Of a stretch of 64,000 nucleotides of DNA, positions 48,801 through 60,373 are shown one piece after another; positions within the stretch are counted from its first letter, which is position 1, and every line of letters begins with the position of its first letter. The translations under genes and the position numbers were made by a program. Source of the stretch: Podocnemis expansa (lineage: Eukaryota > Chordata > Testudines > Podocnemididae). The stretch is taken from assembly GCA_007922195.1 (NCBI GenBank), contig ML681981.1, positions 8,006,958 through 8,070,957 of the forward strand, written 5' to 3'. Under the pieces are notes generated by a model. That model was given only the letters and a program-made list of their open reading frames with translations. It had not been told where the DNA came from and ran no database searches.

Positions 48801-49981
48801 TGGTCTGTGACGGGTATACAGCCGAGGGGGAGGTTTGAAGAAGGCAACTGAATCAAGGCTGAGTCTGATTTCTAATGAGTTCAGGAGTATAACTGAGTTT
48901 TTGGCCCAACCATGGGTTACTTTTGGAGCTGGGACAATTAGCACTTACAGCTTTTATTATGTGACACTTCATTCAACTTCCTTAAAAAAAAAAAAAAAAC
49001 AAAAAAACACACAACTGTCTTCTGAAAACTTTTGCTTGCTCATAGACAGGTTATTGAATTCAAACCATGGTATTTGGAAGCTTTCTATGAATTAGCAGAA
49101 TCTGCTTCATAGTACATTCAGTACAAAGAATTGTTTGAGGTATTTTTTTCTCCAGACTAGCATCATGCTTAGAAGAAGATGTGATGGCTGGTAATTATTA
49201 TTTGGTTATATTTCTATGGCTTATATCTATGTTGTCAGTTACTCTGTTGTACCCAGATGAATGCCTGTATTTTTCTTTATTTAAAATACTTTATTATAAA
49301 TCTACATATGAAGGTTACTAGTCCTAATAATAATAATAATTACAGTAAAGCAAATAATGTTTTACATTAGATTTTCACTGCTAAAATGCAATATTGGCAG
49401 AATGAGCTTTATACTCTCTAAAAGGTTCCTTAATTGTGAGTGTATGTCACACTGAGAGTTACGGTGTGTGCTTAAACAAAACACACAGCAGATCTTAGGC
49501 ACAACAACACGCCCTTCAACCAATGTACTGTACGGAGCAACAGGAAAAAGACATGGCTGAAAAATGGTCTTATTGCTTAGCACCTCTGATATCAATTCTT
49601 CCACTTCTCTGGTCATCCATAGTCTTGCAAGAAAAAATATTCTTTGAGACTCCCACTCTTCCTTCCACAGCAGATCCTTTTCCTCTAGCCTCAGGATTCT
49701 CACCTCTCATTTTATATATTATACATTACATATTTTAATAATTTTTATATCATATTTTTATATATGTTACTCCCTGGAGAGACAAATACTAGCTCTGCCT
49801 TAACTCATGCCCGTCCCTGGAGTCTTTCAGAAGTGCCTGGGAACAGTTTTATCTGGCACCTCATGCAGCACAGAAGTGCCCCCTGAGTACTTAGAAGGCT
49901 GGAAGCAACGTTACTGTCTCCTCCAACAGAGAAGATGGAGAAGTGAAACACAGCTACCAGCGCGGACTGTGACTACAATAA
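45827..49981. other. intron-like sequence; purine-rich stretch at 46300-46900
   Basis: 46300-46900 is strongly purine-rich on the plus strand, so the minus strand has long open frames without known domains. Poly-A tracts occur near 48983-49006. 48500-48720 may hold decayed DNA-element debris. No exon was recognised. Confidence 0.4.
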
Positions 49982-50792
49982 CCTCCAGGCAGGGCCATCC
50001 CGAGGGGAGTGTGGGGCCCTGGGCAAAGTGCCCTGGGCGGGGCCCCCACACACCCCCAGCACTGGGAGGTGGGGCCAGCTGGCCCAGGGGAGTTTTGACA
50101 AGGCACATCATTCCCTAACTCCTCCAGGTTCCTGTTGCTGAATATCAGGAGCCAAGAAGCTCTGCAGATAGGAATAGGAGGGAGGGTGACAGATCATACT
50201 GTCCCTAGGACTTCCAGCCAACTTGCATAGGTTCCCCATGCACTAGGGAAGTTGATGGTATCTGGGTGCACAACTGGCACATGGCTCCGTGCCCAGCTGT
50301 GAGATGCCACCCTGCCAACCCACGCCAGACACATTTACTGCTGTGGTTCCCAAGATTTTTATATAGATCCCACCCGTCCCATGAACCTTGCTGTGACGCT
50401 TGCCTTTCCCTTCTGAATGGCAGGAAAAGAGTGGGGAGCAGGGGAGGACAGAGTGGGGTGCCATGAGAATAAGGGGAGAAGTGCAGCTGGGGGGAAGGCA
50501 GCACAGCATCCACAATTTCCCATGCTGTTCCTGCCCTTGATGCATGCCCCTTTTCCCTACAGAATCAACTAACTCCATCCCCATTTGATAAGTGCCTTCC
50601 AAAAACAGAATTTTAAACTAATAAGAATCATCTGGCATCAGCAGCCTTTCTGCTGCCCACCTAACCAAAATCAACAAGTTGCTTTGCCACACATGCAAGA
50701 AATCTGACTGCCAAATACCATAGATTTATTAAAATTTTGTGAAAGCTTTTCACCTGCAATGACCATGGAAATCAACAAGTAACAGCACAGAT

Positions 50793-50995
50793 TCAAAGGG
50801 GCAGTGGTATTAGTCTAGGTCAGAAAAAGAAGCATGGAGTCTTGTCGCACTTTTGTGATAAATAAATTTGTTAGTCTTTGAGCTTTTGTGGGAGAAAATC
50901 CCACTTCATCAGACACTTTGAAGATGGGAGAATTTACAGAATAGGATGAAAATAAATGCAAGGGAGTATAAAACATGGGATTAGGGTGTTATACA
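50793..50995 (-). mobile_element. Penelope-like tail, minus strand (left member of an outward pair)
   Basis: Reversed, it reads ATTTATTTTCATCC, CTGATGAAGTGGG, TCCCAC and the GCTCAAAGACTAAC tail. It ends outward at CAAAGGGGCAGTGGTATTAG, the same outer flank as the copy at 13872. Confidence 0.8.
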
Positions 50996-51231
50996 AAAAG
51001 AGTACCTGAGATCTTTTAAAGAGGAAAAGGAAGCATGTTGTATTTATTACAAAGGAAAACAAAAGTAATAGTTAACTTATACCTATGCACATACATCCAG
51101 GGATTTCCCTAAAGCACTCCCTCCCAATTTCCCCCCAGTTGTCAGCTAGTAACAGTGTTATACCAATTTAGTGAGCACCTCAACAACCCCCCTACACCTT
51201 CCCCTAATTTCAAGTCCTGGGGAGAATGCTG

Positions 51232-51439
51232 CAGTGTTTCCCAACCAGTGTGCCATGGCACGCAGGTGTGCCCTCAGGCCTGAGCAGGTGTGCCATGGAA
51301 TTTTTTTGAAAAACGACTCAGGGTTCTGGATCAGCTCATGAATACGCATGAGTTCAGCTGGAGATTATATGGCAGTGTGCATCAAAATAATTAAAGGAAT
51401 CAAGGTGTGCCAAGGCAGAGAAAAGGTTAGGAACCACTG
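51232..51439. mobile_element. short hAT-like element (208 bp), nested
   Basis: The ends are CAGTGTTTCCCAACC and the inverse of CAGTGGTTCCTAACC. The 8-bp duplication GAATGCTG / GAATACTG (51224-51231, 51440-51447) has one mismatch. The interior has GTGTGCCATGG words. Confidence 0.85.
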
Positions 51440-51834
51440 GAATACTGCATATATTCAACCACCATCTACACTTTATTGCCTATTGAGTCTACAAGTCCAG
51501 AAAGTCTTACACAAGGTGGGATACATTGGTTAAAGCTGGAGTTTTACACTTTCAACATGGAGTATGGCTGAGGGAGAGTTATCCTATTACAAAAGTTACA
51601 CTGGTATTTGAATGCTACTAAAACTGGGGAAAAGGGGTTAGCATAGTGACTGCCTAAGGGCAGATGGGTACAAACTTACACAGCACTACAAGCTGGGACT
51701 GAGTGGCTCAGCGGTGAAAGACAGGCTTCTCCCCACCCAAATGAACCCCAAAGGCCAGCAACTCCAATCCAGCATTCCCCAGCAGCTACATAACAGAACT
51801 AGGAAAGACAATTCTTCACACCAACCAAACCCTG

Positions 51835-52065
51835 TTACAATTAGAGATTACAGAAATAATGTAACCAAATGTTACCATTAGGGATTAACCAATTAGAACC
51901 CTATGAGACTTGACACAAAAAATGTAACCACTAAGAATCAATCAATTAAGACTATGACCATTAGAAATGCTGTTCTCAATAGGAAATACTCAATTAGCAC
52001 AATGTAACTAATTAACAGAAATGTTACTAATAAGAAACAATCAATGGGGACTATATCAACAAAGA
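51835..52065. repeat. degenerate tandem repeat, roughly 55-60-bp unit
   Basis: Words such as ATGTAACCA, ATGTTAC, AATCAATCAATTAA and ATTAGAAATGCTG recur at roughly regular spacing. It lies between the two Penelope-like tails. Confidence 0.5.
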
Positions 52066-52280
52066 TGAGTAGATCAAACCATGAACTAATGAAAGCCATA
52101 CAAGGTTGACTGGCACCATGAACTAGCAATGCTGTGAATGGACCAAGTCATGAACAAAATCACCTGCACATCCCATAAGGTCATACAGTAAAAGCAAATC
52201 AGAGTAGCTGTTATGAGTCAAACCATGGGAAACAGCACATAGAAGCCACTCAAATCAAAGTCAGTGGCAACCCTGCAAAT

Positions 52281-52396
52281 AGTGTAATGGCTAGCACCTC
52301 TGCTTAACATGCAGAAGGTCCTGGGTTCAATTCCCAGGGGGTTAAACTTGATGATCTCATGAGGTCCCTTCCAGCCCTATGATTTGATTGATTGGA
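52281..52396 (+). mobile_element. SINE: tRNA-Val-like head with CR1 tail
   Basis: The head has an A-box region (TGTAATGGCTAGC), an anticodon-arm phrase CTGCTTAACATGCAG with AAC at the anticodon position, and the B box GGGTTCAATTCCCAG. It is joined to a CR1-type 3' end (TTGATGATCTCATGAGG, CCCTTCCAGCCCTATGATT) and a short TTGATTGATTG end. The CR1 end lets CR1 machinery copy it, as known for turtle and crocodilian SINEs. It is not a functional tRNA gene because the acceptor stem is missing. Confidence 0.8.
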
Positions 52397-52479
52397 AGTC
52401 ATGATTTAATTCTTCTTTAAATGCAAAGTAATGTGCATATGATTTCTAAGTCAGCTTTCCTGTCTGCTGTTTCCCAGTG

Positions 52480-52680
52480 TTTGAATCTTAACAATTCCTC
52501 TGATTTGCTGTTATTGTGTGACCTTATCCCATGTCTTACATTCCCTTGCATTTATTTTTATCTCTTTCTGTAAATTCCCCCACCTACAAAGCCTCTGACA
52601 AACTGGGACTCTCCCAGGAAAGCTCAAAGACTAACAAATTCATTTATTTCATAAGTGCCACAAGACTTTATGCTTCTTCT
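52480..52680 (+). mobile_element. Penelope-like tail, plus strand (right member of the outward pair)
   Basis: CTCTGATTTGCTGTTATTGT, CCCTTGCATTTATTTTTATC, CTGACAA with a 6-bp stem CTGGGA/TCCCAG, GAAA and GCTCAAAGACTAAC match the 10100-10300 copy. It ends in GTGCCACAAGACTTTATG, the inverse of the outer edge at about 50830. Confidence 0.8.
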
Positions 52681-53708
52681 GCCCCCCCCCACCTGTTTCA
52701 TCCAGGCTCAGCTTGCCACCTGGTTGGGGGGGGGGGGAGGCGGCTCCGTGGGTGGCCCTCACCGGCTCTCTCCTTCCTGGAGAGGCACTGCAGTCTGCCC
52801 CAAGCAATGGGCTGGGCTCTAGACAGGGGGCTCCTCAGCCCTCCCCCTACAAAACACACTGTCCCAGCTCCACTCGCCTCCTCAGCCCTGCCCCTGCTTT
52901 CCAGAGCCACCTTGCTCCCGAGCCCTGGCCCTCCCTGCTCTGCTCAGCTGTGGTGGGGGGTGGGGGTCCCAGCCCTCCCCCCCCTTCCTGGAGCCACGTT
53001 GCTCCCATGAGTCCCAGCCCTCTCGGCTCATCTCAGCCCGGCTGGGCACCATTGGGGGGGGTGAGGGGGGCTCCTCAGCCTTCTCCTGCCCAGAGCCCGC
53101 TTGCACCGAGCTCACAGATCAGATCAGCTCTGGCCCCTGGGCTGGGGGCTCCCCTTCCCCCCTCCTCACCACACCGGCTGGGGACGGTCCCCATCCCTCC
53201 AGCTTGCCCTGCTTACCTGCCAGACTTGACTGGGCCAGCTGGACTCCAACCTGCTGCCAGAGCCTGGGAGTTGGAGCTGGCCAGGGGGACCCCTAGTTTC
53301 GGCTCAACCACACGACAGGGCCTCAAGCCCTCAGTCCCCTTTACCTGGCTGCAGGGGCCAGTGGCTACCACTTCACAGACTCCCGCCCCTGAGGATGTTG
53401 GGCAGGAAGGAGATTTAAATTTCAAAGGAAAGATGTAGCTCCCTGTTGTCTGGAAACTACCTTCCAGCCAGCAGGTAAGAGCTCTGCTGCCCCACCCACA
53501 CCTGCTGGCTACGTGACCAGAAGCATGCCCAGGCCCCACAGCCATGCTGCTTCTAGTCCTCTCCTCCCTCCAGATGCAGCACGGCCCCGATCCTGCCTCA
53601 CTGCGCCTGATCCATCCTTCAGCTGGCTGTACTGCAAGGCCCCCCAAAATGCAGGGCCCAGGGCGGCTGCCCCTTCCGACCTACCCTAAGGATGGCTCTG
53701 CCTCCAGG

Positions 53709-54534
53709 ACAGCTAAGACTCTATTATCTTTAGTTTGGTAACAGGAACCCTCCTTCAACCAGTACATTAGTTGGAAAACCTCCATTAGTTATACCATGGC
53801 ATTGCTAACTACCCGAAGACTTCCGCAAGAGAATGATGGAGCCATCCATCTATAGAGCTCACTCTAGAAGACAGCTGAAGTACAAGAGAAAGTGTTACTT
53901 TCCCTACATTGGCCTAGGGATCTCCTGTCCACTTCTGTCTTCTGCCTTGCCTGCTTTAAATAAACAAAAAATGCCCACCCCTTTAAGGATGGAAGAGCAA
54001 CAACCTGTGCCTGGTAAGCATCCCTTAAGTGAGGCCATTGAGCACCTGGAAGCAAGGCAAACAAGAAGGTTTGTGACCTCCAGCAGGACTTAAGGTGATA
54101 TCATTTCTATAGCCCTGTATAAAGCTCCAAAATTATGGGTCACATTCTGCCTCCAGTTACAGCAGTGCAAATTTGGACAAACACCATTGAAATCACTTCC
54201 AGTTACATGAGCACAAATGCAGAGTAACGAGAGGAGAAATTGATAGTGGACTAGATTTTCAGCTGGTGTGAACTGGTGCACAGCAACACTTACTAACACC
54301 AGCTGAGCATCTGGTCCTTATCAACCATCTGTAAATGTTTTATAGATGAAAAAGTAGCATTAGATTGTGCCCACTTTCCTGCAATTGGTACTAAGCCTAG
54401 AGCTTTAGTTTTCTCTTTCATTCTGTATTAGGCTTCAGAGGATTTCAGGTTTCAATGAAGACTGTCAGTAAGGATTAAGCTTGGAGATCTGTAAACTCTA
54501 CACGCTGTGTTAGTTATGTAAAGCATATTTGATG
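53709..54534. other. intron-like sequence, faint DNA-element debris
   Basis: 54130-54290 has paired CCAGTTACA and CAGCTGGTGTGAA words resembling an old amniote inverted-repeat element. No exon was seen. Confidence 0.4.
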
Positions 54535-54960
54535 CAGTGATTCCTAACCTGTAGCCCATGGGCCAAAGTGGCCCCTGGGATCTTTTAGAGTGGCCCCCGG
54601 CTCCTTTCCCACTGGCTGCAAAAGACTATCACTGCCTAAGTACCTATGCAGAATGCACCGCTGGTGCAAACTCCTTGCTGCAGCCAAGGGAACAGGAGAT
54701 CAGTGCCCTCCCATTGTTGTCACACAGAGTAGAGCAAAGAGCTCTGCCTGGTCCCTAGGTGCTGGGGTCCCCACTGGAGCTAAAGGGAAGGAAGCACTGA
54801 TCTGCTTTCTTGGCTGCAGAAGGGAGCCACTGCTTAGGGACTCAGGTGGAATGCATGGTTTCCTTGTTGCATTCATGGGACAAGAGATCCTCCTCGCTGA
54901 GTTCCTCCCTTCTGGCTGCAGTGGAAGGGGAGAGGAGCCGCTGAAAAGACTGTTATAATG
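54535..54960. mobile_element. hAT-like element, left end clear, right end not found
   Basis: CAGTGATTCCTAACC at 54535 followed by CCCATGGGCCAAAGTGGCC is a typical hAT left end. No matching right end or duplication was located, so the right limit is approximate. Confidence 0.4.
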
Positions 54961-55100
54961 TGTTAATATTGCTGAATGCAAATCTTAAGTCAAGTACTAT
55001 ACTAATATTGTATTGTTGGTAAACTAAGAACTTGATTGTTGCCTTGCCTCTGCTGATTGTGACTCTGAAGAAGCAGGGACTGTGCATTCTCTATACACCC

Positions 55101-55721
55101 TGTGATGGAATGTCTGCCCCACATGGCTCAGGATGGGGTTAAAAGGATCCTAGGGGCAGCAGCAATGAAGGGCCGAACAAGACCCAGGAGCCCTGTGAAA
55201 AAAGGACCCAGAAGAAAAGCTACAGGGAGAAGTTCCTCCAGGGACGTAGCAGGAAAGGTAGGCTTCCCAGCTGGCTGAAGGAGGCAACAACCAGGACAGT
55301 GCAGTGGCTGACTGCTTGGGGCTCTGTGGCAGCCAGGGACCTGGTACAAGGGCAGAAAAGGTACTGAGGTTTTGGGGAAGTAACCCAAGGAATCTACTGA
55401 GGAGTTGGTGAAAGAGGAGATGCAGAGGTTGCTGCATGGAGCATCCCTGGGCTGGGACCTGAAGAAGTGGTTGGTCCTGGTGCTCTCCCCACCTCCTCCA
55501 AACTGCCAGTGGAGTGGCAGAGGAATTGTGGCAGCCAGAGATAGTGGAGTGGCAGATACAGGACAGTAAAACCTCCCCCAGAAGGGGTAAATACAGCTAG
55601 GTGCCCAGCCAGATAAAGAGAGAGGGAGCTCAGGCTGTGGATGGTGTGCCTGCTTGAACTAATTCCCTAAAAACAGCAGCAGTAATGCTTATCTGGTAGA
55701 GAGTGCTGCCAGCACATCACA
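55101..55721. repeat. possible solo LTR (621 bp)
   Basis: The stretch begins TGTGATGGAATG and ends GCACATCACA, giving TG...CA ends with a short inverted repeat. The flanking 5-mers CACCC and CTCCC differ by one base. A TTAAAA box lies near the left end. No internal viral genes adjoin it, and the type could not be identified. Confidence 0.4.
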
Positions 55722-55749
55722 CTCCCCATTAAGAGCTAGATGGCAGGAT

Positions 55750-55995
55750 GGCTATGTCTACACTGGAAGCTTAAGTTGACTTAAGCAAATCCCTGGCCAC
55801 ATTTGGAGTTCATTGAGTTGACTTAAGCACTTGCTTAAGCTGACTTAATAACTCCTGCCCCTAAGGTCAACTTTAAGAGTTAAGTTGACTTAATGCAATG
55901 TGGCCATTCAAGTTGACTTAATAAAGCCAACTTAGTGCAGTAGAGCCTTTTAAGTTGACTTAAGCCAGGGGGACCCACTGTGGAAACAGACTCCA
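55750..55995. mobile_element. Harbinger-like nonautonomous element, right end decayed
   Basis: The left end is GGCTATGTCTACACTGG. The interior consists of TTAAGTTGACTTAAGC words like the element at 45432. The putative duplication is GAT at 55747-55749 and 55996-55998, but the right terminus is poorly preserved. Confidence 0.65.
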
Positions 55996-56040
55996 GATGC
56001 AACTCTGCTGAGTACACAGGTGTGGTAACCCTGCAGAAGT

Positions 56041-56143
56041 TAATGAGCCAGATTCTACTCTCCCTTACACTGATGTAAATCAGCTGTTAGACTTATGAAG
56101 TCACAGAAACTACACCAGTGGGAATCTCAGAATCAGGCCCATT
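56041..56143. repeat. old inverted-repeat DNA-element remnant
   Basis: GAGCCAGATTCTACTCTCC at the left and AATCTCAGAATCAGGCCC at the right are inverted relatives, with TTACACTGATGTAAATCAG between them. It is the same general type as 28461-28569. Confidence 0.5.
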
Positions 56144-56651
56144 GGGTCTGACTAATGTTATTTTGTTGCACTTCTTCCATACTCATTGTTAGTACAACCA
56201 CATGGCGTGTTTCACAGTTCAATCACCAGTTCTCTCTAAAATGCACTAGTTGTATTGCTTTGACTCCTCATGTTCCTTACCCTAGAGTGAAACAAATGAT
56301 CAGGAAGGTCCCCTAAGCCATTTAATTCTGGGATTGTGCAGTCATAATTACCAAGTCTTATCATCCCTCCCTGCCCATCCCCCAGTGGCATAGGAAAACA
56401 TTTATAGGAAAAAGATATAAAAAAATTTCCATTCCTACCAATCTTCCTGACTTGACAAAGGCCAATTTGCAGCTCAGCACCCTCAACTAATGATATTTTG
56501 CACCTGTTCCATGTTATAGAGGAGGATGTCTTGAAGAGGCACATTTTCAGGGGTAGAGGTGCCAATGGTGCTGTGTCTGTGTAGGCCCAACTGTACCTGC
56601 AAATGCCTAACCTTGTACTATTTAAGTCTGAATCAAGCCCTTAGGATATAA

Positions 56652-56935
56652 GGCTATGTCTACACTGCAGCTGGGAGCGTGCTTCCCAGCCTGGCTAGAT
56701 GGACATTATCCAGCTCCACTCAAGCAAGCATGCTGAAAGTAGCACTGTGGATGTTATGGCCTAGGTGGTAGCTGGGGCTAGCTCAGAATCCGGGGGGTCA
56801 GCAGGGTATGGGGATTCAGCAGCTAGTCTGGGCAGCTGTCCATGCAATAGTGTCCCCCCAGGTATTTTTTAGCCGCTATCCTGAGCAGAACTAGCAAGAG
56901 TCTCTCCACCCAGCTCAGAGTGCTGTAGACATACT
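56652..56935. mobile_element. short DNA element with TATGTCTACACTG ends
   Basis: The left end GGCTATGTCTACACTGC and the right end GTGCTGTAGACATAC are inverted. The GC-richer interior (CTGGGAGCGTGCTTCCCAG, AGCATGCT) belongs to a familiar sauropsid repeat. The duplication could not be settled. Confidence 0.7.
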
Positions 56936-57571
56936 TGTTATAGGTCAGGGCAGGTGCCTCTGTATTTCCTCTTAGTGGTCCAGCAAGGGCATCCATGCTC
57001 AGACTCCCAGCTCCCTCACACTGCTTTTCTGTGGGAGACTTGTGCCTCTTTCCTCTTCTGAGTGCAGTATTTCTAGGGTGCACAGTCCTCTGCTCATACT
57101 GTATTGCCCAGCACAGAGAGGTTGCCCAAGGATACCTGCCTCAGAGATGTTTGGCAGGTGTAATTGCCACAGATATGTTACTACACGGCACTTCCTACAC
57201 AAGCCTATTTTATTCTTAAGATGATAAGCATTACAGAGAAAACACATTTTAAAAAAGAACCTTACATGCATGCTAACAGGCTTACCTGAGTTCACCCCAC
57301 CTTTAATATGAACTCTGGCAGGAGCAATCCTCCACTCAGGGGAGAACCCTGGGCTGCAAGTTCAGCAAAGCATTAGTTCAGAACAAGCACCCGGTCTGGT
57401 GAAATCTAAGTAGGCCCAATCCTGCCAACCCTTCTCAAAGGATTGGGGCTTGCAAGGAATGAGGGTTCCTGCCCATTTTCTGGATCTTGAATGGGGCCAC
57501 AAGCCACTTTAAAACAAGGCTAATCATTCAAAAACCCATTCACTGTCAGGCAGTCATTCCCCTTATATGCG

Positions 57572-57745
57572 TGCAACTTCCTAAGTGGAATACCTTGCAT
57601 TTGTCTTTAGTGAAGTTAATCCTATTTATTTCAGACCACTTCTCCAGTTTGTCCAGCTCATTCTGAATATTAATCCTGTCTTCCATAGCATTTGCTTGGT
57701 ATCATGTGCAAGCTTTGTAAGTATGCTCTCTATGTCTGCTTCTAA
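57572..57745 (-). mobile_element. CR1 LINE internal fragment
   Basis: AAGTGGAATACCTTGCATTT, CCAGTTTGTCCAGCTCATTC and TTGGTATCATGTGCAAGCTT are reversed CR1 3' UTR-proximal text. It parallels 3080-3240. Confidence 0.8.
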
Positions 57746-57759
57746 GGGGTGGTCTCAAA

Positions 57760-59029
57760 AGAGCTGATTAGGGAGGAAGTTCATTATCATATCCCCCTAC
57801 CTTGCTAGAGAAGGTACATACTGTGGCACAATAAAACATACACAACTGCATTTTAATACAATGTACCCTGGAAGTACAAAAACTAAATCAATATAATTTA
57901 ACTTTATTGAATGAAGTTATTTTAATTCCATGAAGCTTGCTCTGGGTATTGTCCATCTGTCAGAATATTCTGAATAACTGCAATAACTGGTACATTTGCT
58001 GTTTCCAATGTCAAATATTTTCAGAAAAGAGCTTTAGAATATGGTGAAGCTTCTTACTGAGTCCAATTCAAACAGTAAAGAACATAAGCAAGAATCTTTT
58101 TTCCTGCACTTTTCATCTTTAACACTGCTCTTACCTGTCAATTTATTTTTACTTATATAAGTCAGTCAACATTGTCAGTGAGAGGACACCTGTTGTCCAG
58201 CATATGGATGGTGAGGGGCTGACTGGGCACACTTTAAGTACTGTAAGAAAAAGATTAGAGCACCCACAGTTGCTAGCTACCTAAGAAAGAGCAGTGAGGG
58301 AGTTGGAGGTGGAAGAGGATTTGATCAGCTTGGCAAGTGCAGAGAGGATGGGGACTGTCAAAGTGAGCACTGTGTGAAGAAGGAAATTGTCAGGAAGAGC
58401 ATAGAAAAAAGATCAAAACCATCAGAAGCAAAGCGGAGAATGCATCAGACAGGTCAGCAGGAGGCGGAAGGTCAGGAATTGCAGGGTGGAGCACTTGAAA
58501 AGAATCACAGGGGCCCTAAGAAGTAGAGGGATAGGATGAAGAGAGCAGTGGGAGCTCAAAGGGGTCATCTAAATGGCAGTGTGAGCACACTCAAAATTAG
58601 AGAGCATCAACAACAGTACATGGAGGTTTATTCACTCAAGAAAAATTGCTGTTTTAAACAGGGCTTTTACAGCTTTCATAACCTTAATTGATGTAAACTG
58701 ATGAAGCCCTGTTGATTTCATTGGGGATATTTTGATTTAACCAGCTGAAGTGTTCCAGTGATATATAAAAAATGTATTATAATGTAAACATGCTTGTTGA
58801 AAAGGATAGGCAGGAGGGAAAAAAAAAGATGTTACATTATATATCCGGAATATATACAATTGTTCAAAGGTCCAGAAAAAGGTGACAGGCAAACCAGTTG
58901 AAATTTTCTGGGTAAAGACAAAAAGGGGGGAAAAATAGGGGTGATGTCATGTAGGGTCTACTTTAGGCCACCTGTTCAGGCAGAAGAGTTGAACAAAATA
59001 TTATTAGAATAAACAGATACATTCAAAAC
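57760..59029. other. intron-like sequence with purine-rich stretch
   Basis: 58260-58620 is purine-rich on the plus strand. No gene or named repeat was recognised. Confidence 0.4.
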
Positions 59030-59185
59030 ACAAGACTTAATAGTGATGGAAGACTGGAGGTTTTCTGAACTGGGTAGACAAATGCCTGCAAGGGATGGTG
59101 TAGATAAACTTCATCTTTCCTCAGTGAAGGGGATTGGACTAGAAGACCTTTTGAGGTCTCTTCCAGCCTCACATAAAATCATAAA
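59030..59185 (+). mobile_element. CR1 LINE 3' end fragment
   Basis: A decayed CR1 C-terminal part is followed by GGATTGGACTAGAAGACC and GGTCTCTTCCAGCCTCACAT. Confidence 0.75.
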
Positions 59186-60296
59186 ACTGTTGAAGTCAGC
59201 AGCTCTGTCTCCAATCATATCTACATTGGTGTGAATCAGGAACTAGCAGTTCAAATCAGGGAAGTTACACAAGTACAAAACAGGTATGAGTGAGATCTAA
59301 TATAAGCCCCAGCTCTTTCACCAACTCAACAATACTCTGCTAACAATCATAATGGCAAAAGAAAATGTATTTAGCATATTCCACCTCCATAACCCTGTTT
59401 CTGAGGCTACATCCAAAGACTCATTAGATAATTGTGGACTATTTCCATAGTTCTGAGAATGTTTAAGAACTACTGCACAGTGCAATTCATGTGATAAAAG
59501 CATCTTGGCATTATCAACAGGATACATTGTACTTACAAAATGAATCCATGAAGAAAGCAGAAAAATGAGAAGTACTTTTGGCATATTTTAATCTTTTTGA
59601 AAAATGCCAGACTGCCTCAGAGGCTGATGTAATCAGTATATCTGTCTAAATACACATAGCACAGGAGGAGACAGTGCAAATTTCATTTCTGGACACTCTG
59701 CTCAGACTACTGTACCTACACATGTCTGTAAGGGATTGTGGTGGTTTGGGTATGTAGATGTTTCGTACCTAGCAACCAAGATCCTCATCTCCTCCTTTAT
59801 CAGCAACAGCCAGCCACCCAGATGTACTTTCTTGCTTACTTATCAGTCTTGAAGTGGCTTTGGAGGTCAGGGTCTGGTGTTCCATTAAAGTGCTGTAAAC
59901 TACCCATTCCCCTATGGTATGGTATTTTAAAATAGAAAATGAATTTCACTTAAGTAGTAGAGCTATATGGATCTTTCATCAGGCCTTTAAACTAAAATTG
60001 AACTTTCCTGACAGCCAGACATTTAAAAACAAAAAAGGCACCATTTTTGTCACTACAACTGACTTCCTAACGATTAATAATGTATTTATAGCACATGCTC
60101 GAGGTAGTATAAAATTAGCAACAACATCTACTAAACGTTTCCTAATGTTTTTGCAGCATATGTTACCAATTATAAATGAAAGACTATAGACGACTGGTGC
60201 AATATGTAGGAAGCATCACAGTTAGCACTGTGCTACAACTGTTATAGAAGTCATTGAAAATAATATGAATGGAAAAGTAAAAATATGCATAATAAG

Positions 60297-60373
60297 GTTG
60301 AAATCCTGACTGCATTGAAGTAAATGACAAAACTCCCATTGACTTAAATGGGGTTAGGATTTCAGTGTAAGTC
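60297..60373. repeat. old inverted-repeat DNA-element remnant
   Basis: TTGAAATCCTGACTGC and GGGGTTAGGATTTCA are inverted ends around CTCCCATTGACTTAAATGG, a common amniote remnant. A second copy lies at 61773-61850. Confidence 0.6.

Larger units (their letters stand above)
49990..53700. mobile_element. hAT-like composite element (3.7 kb) with nested insertions
   Basis: An exact 8-bp duplication CCTCCAGG lies at 49982-49989 and 53701-53708. The ends are CAGGGCCATCCCGAGGGG on the left and the inverse of CAGAGCCATCCTTAGGG on the right, followed on both sides by GGCCCTGGGC-type sequence. The interior carries Penelope-like ends, a small hAT-like element, a SINE and a GC-rich stretch (52680-53400). 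No transposase was identified, and the frames of 159 and 241 codons in the GC-rich part are proline-rich composition artefacts. Confidence 0.8.

Noticed and set aside
51690..51780. A second tRNA-like or SINE head (GTGGCTCAGCGGTG)
   Set aside because: An A-box-like phrase is present, but no credible B box or tail follows.
52281..52341. Functional tRNA-Val gene
   Set aside because: The A and B boxes are present but the acceptor stem and a downstream T-run terminator are absent, and the sequence continues directly into a CR1 tail.
52531..53438. Overlapping open frames of 159 and 241 codons
   Set aside because: They lie in a GC-rich part of a transposable element, overlap in different frames and are rich in Pro, Ser, Ala and Leu with homopolymer C and G runs. 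No domain is visible.
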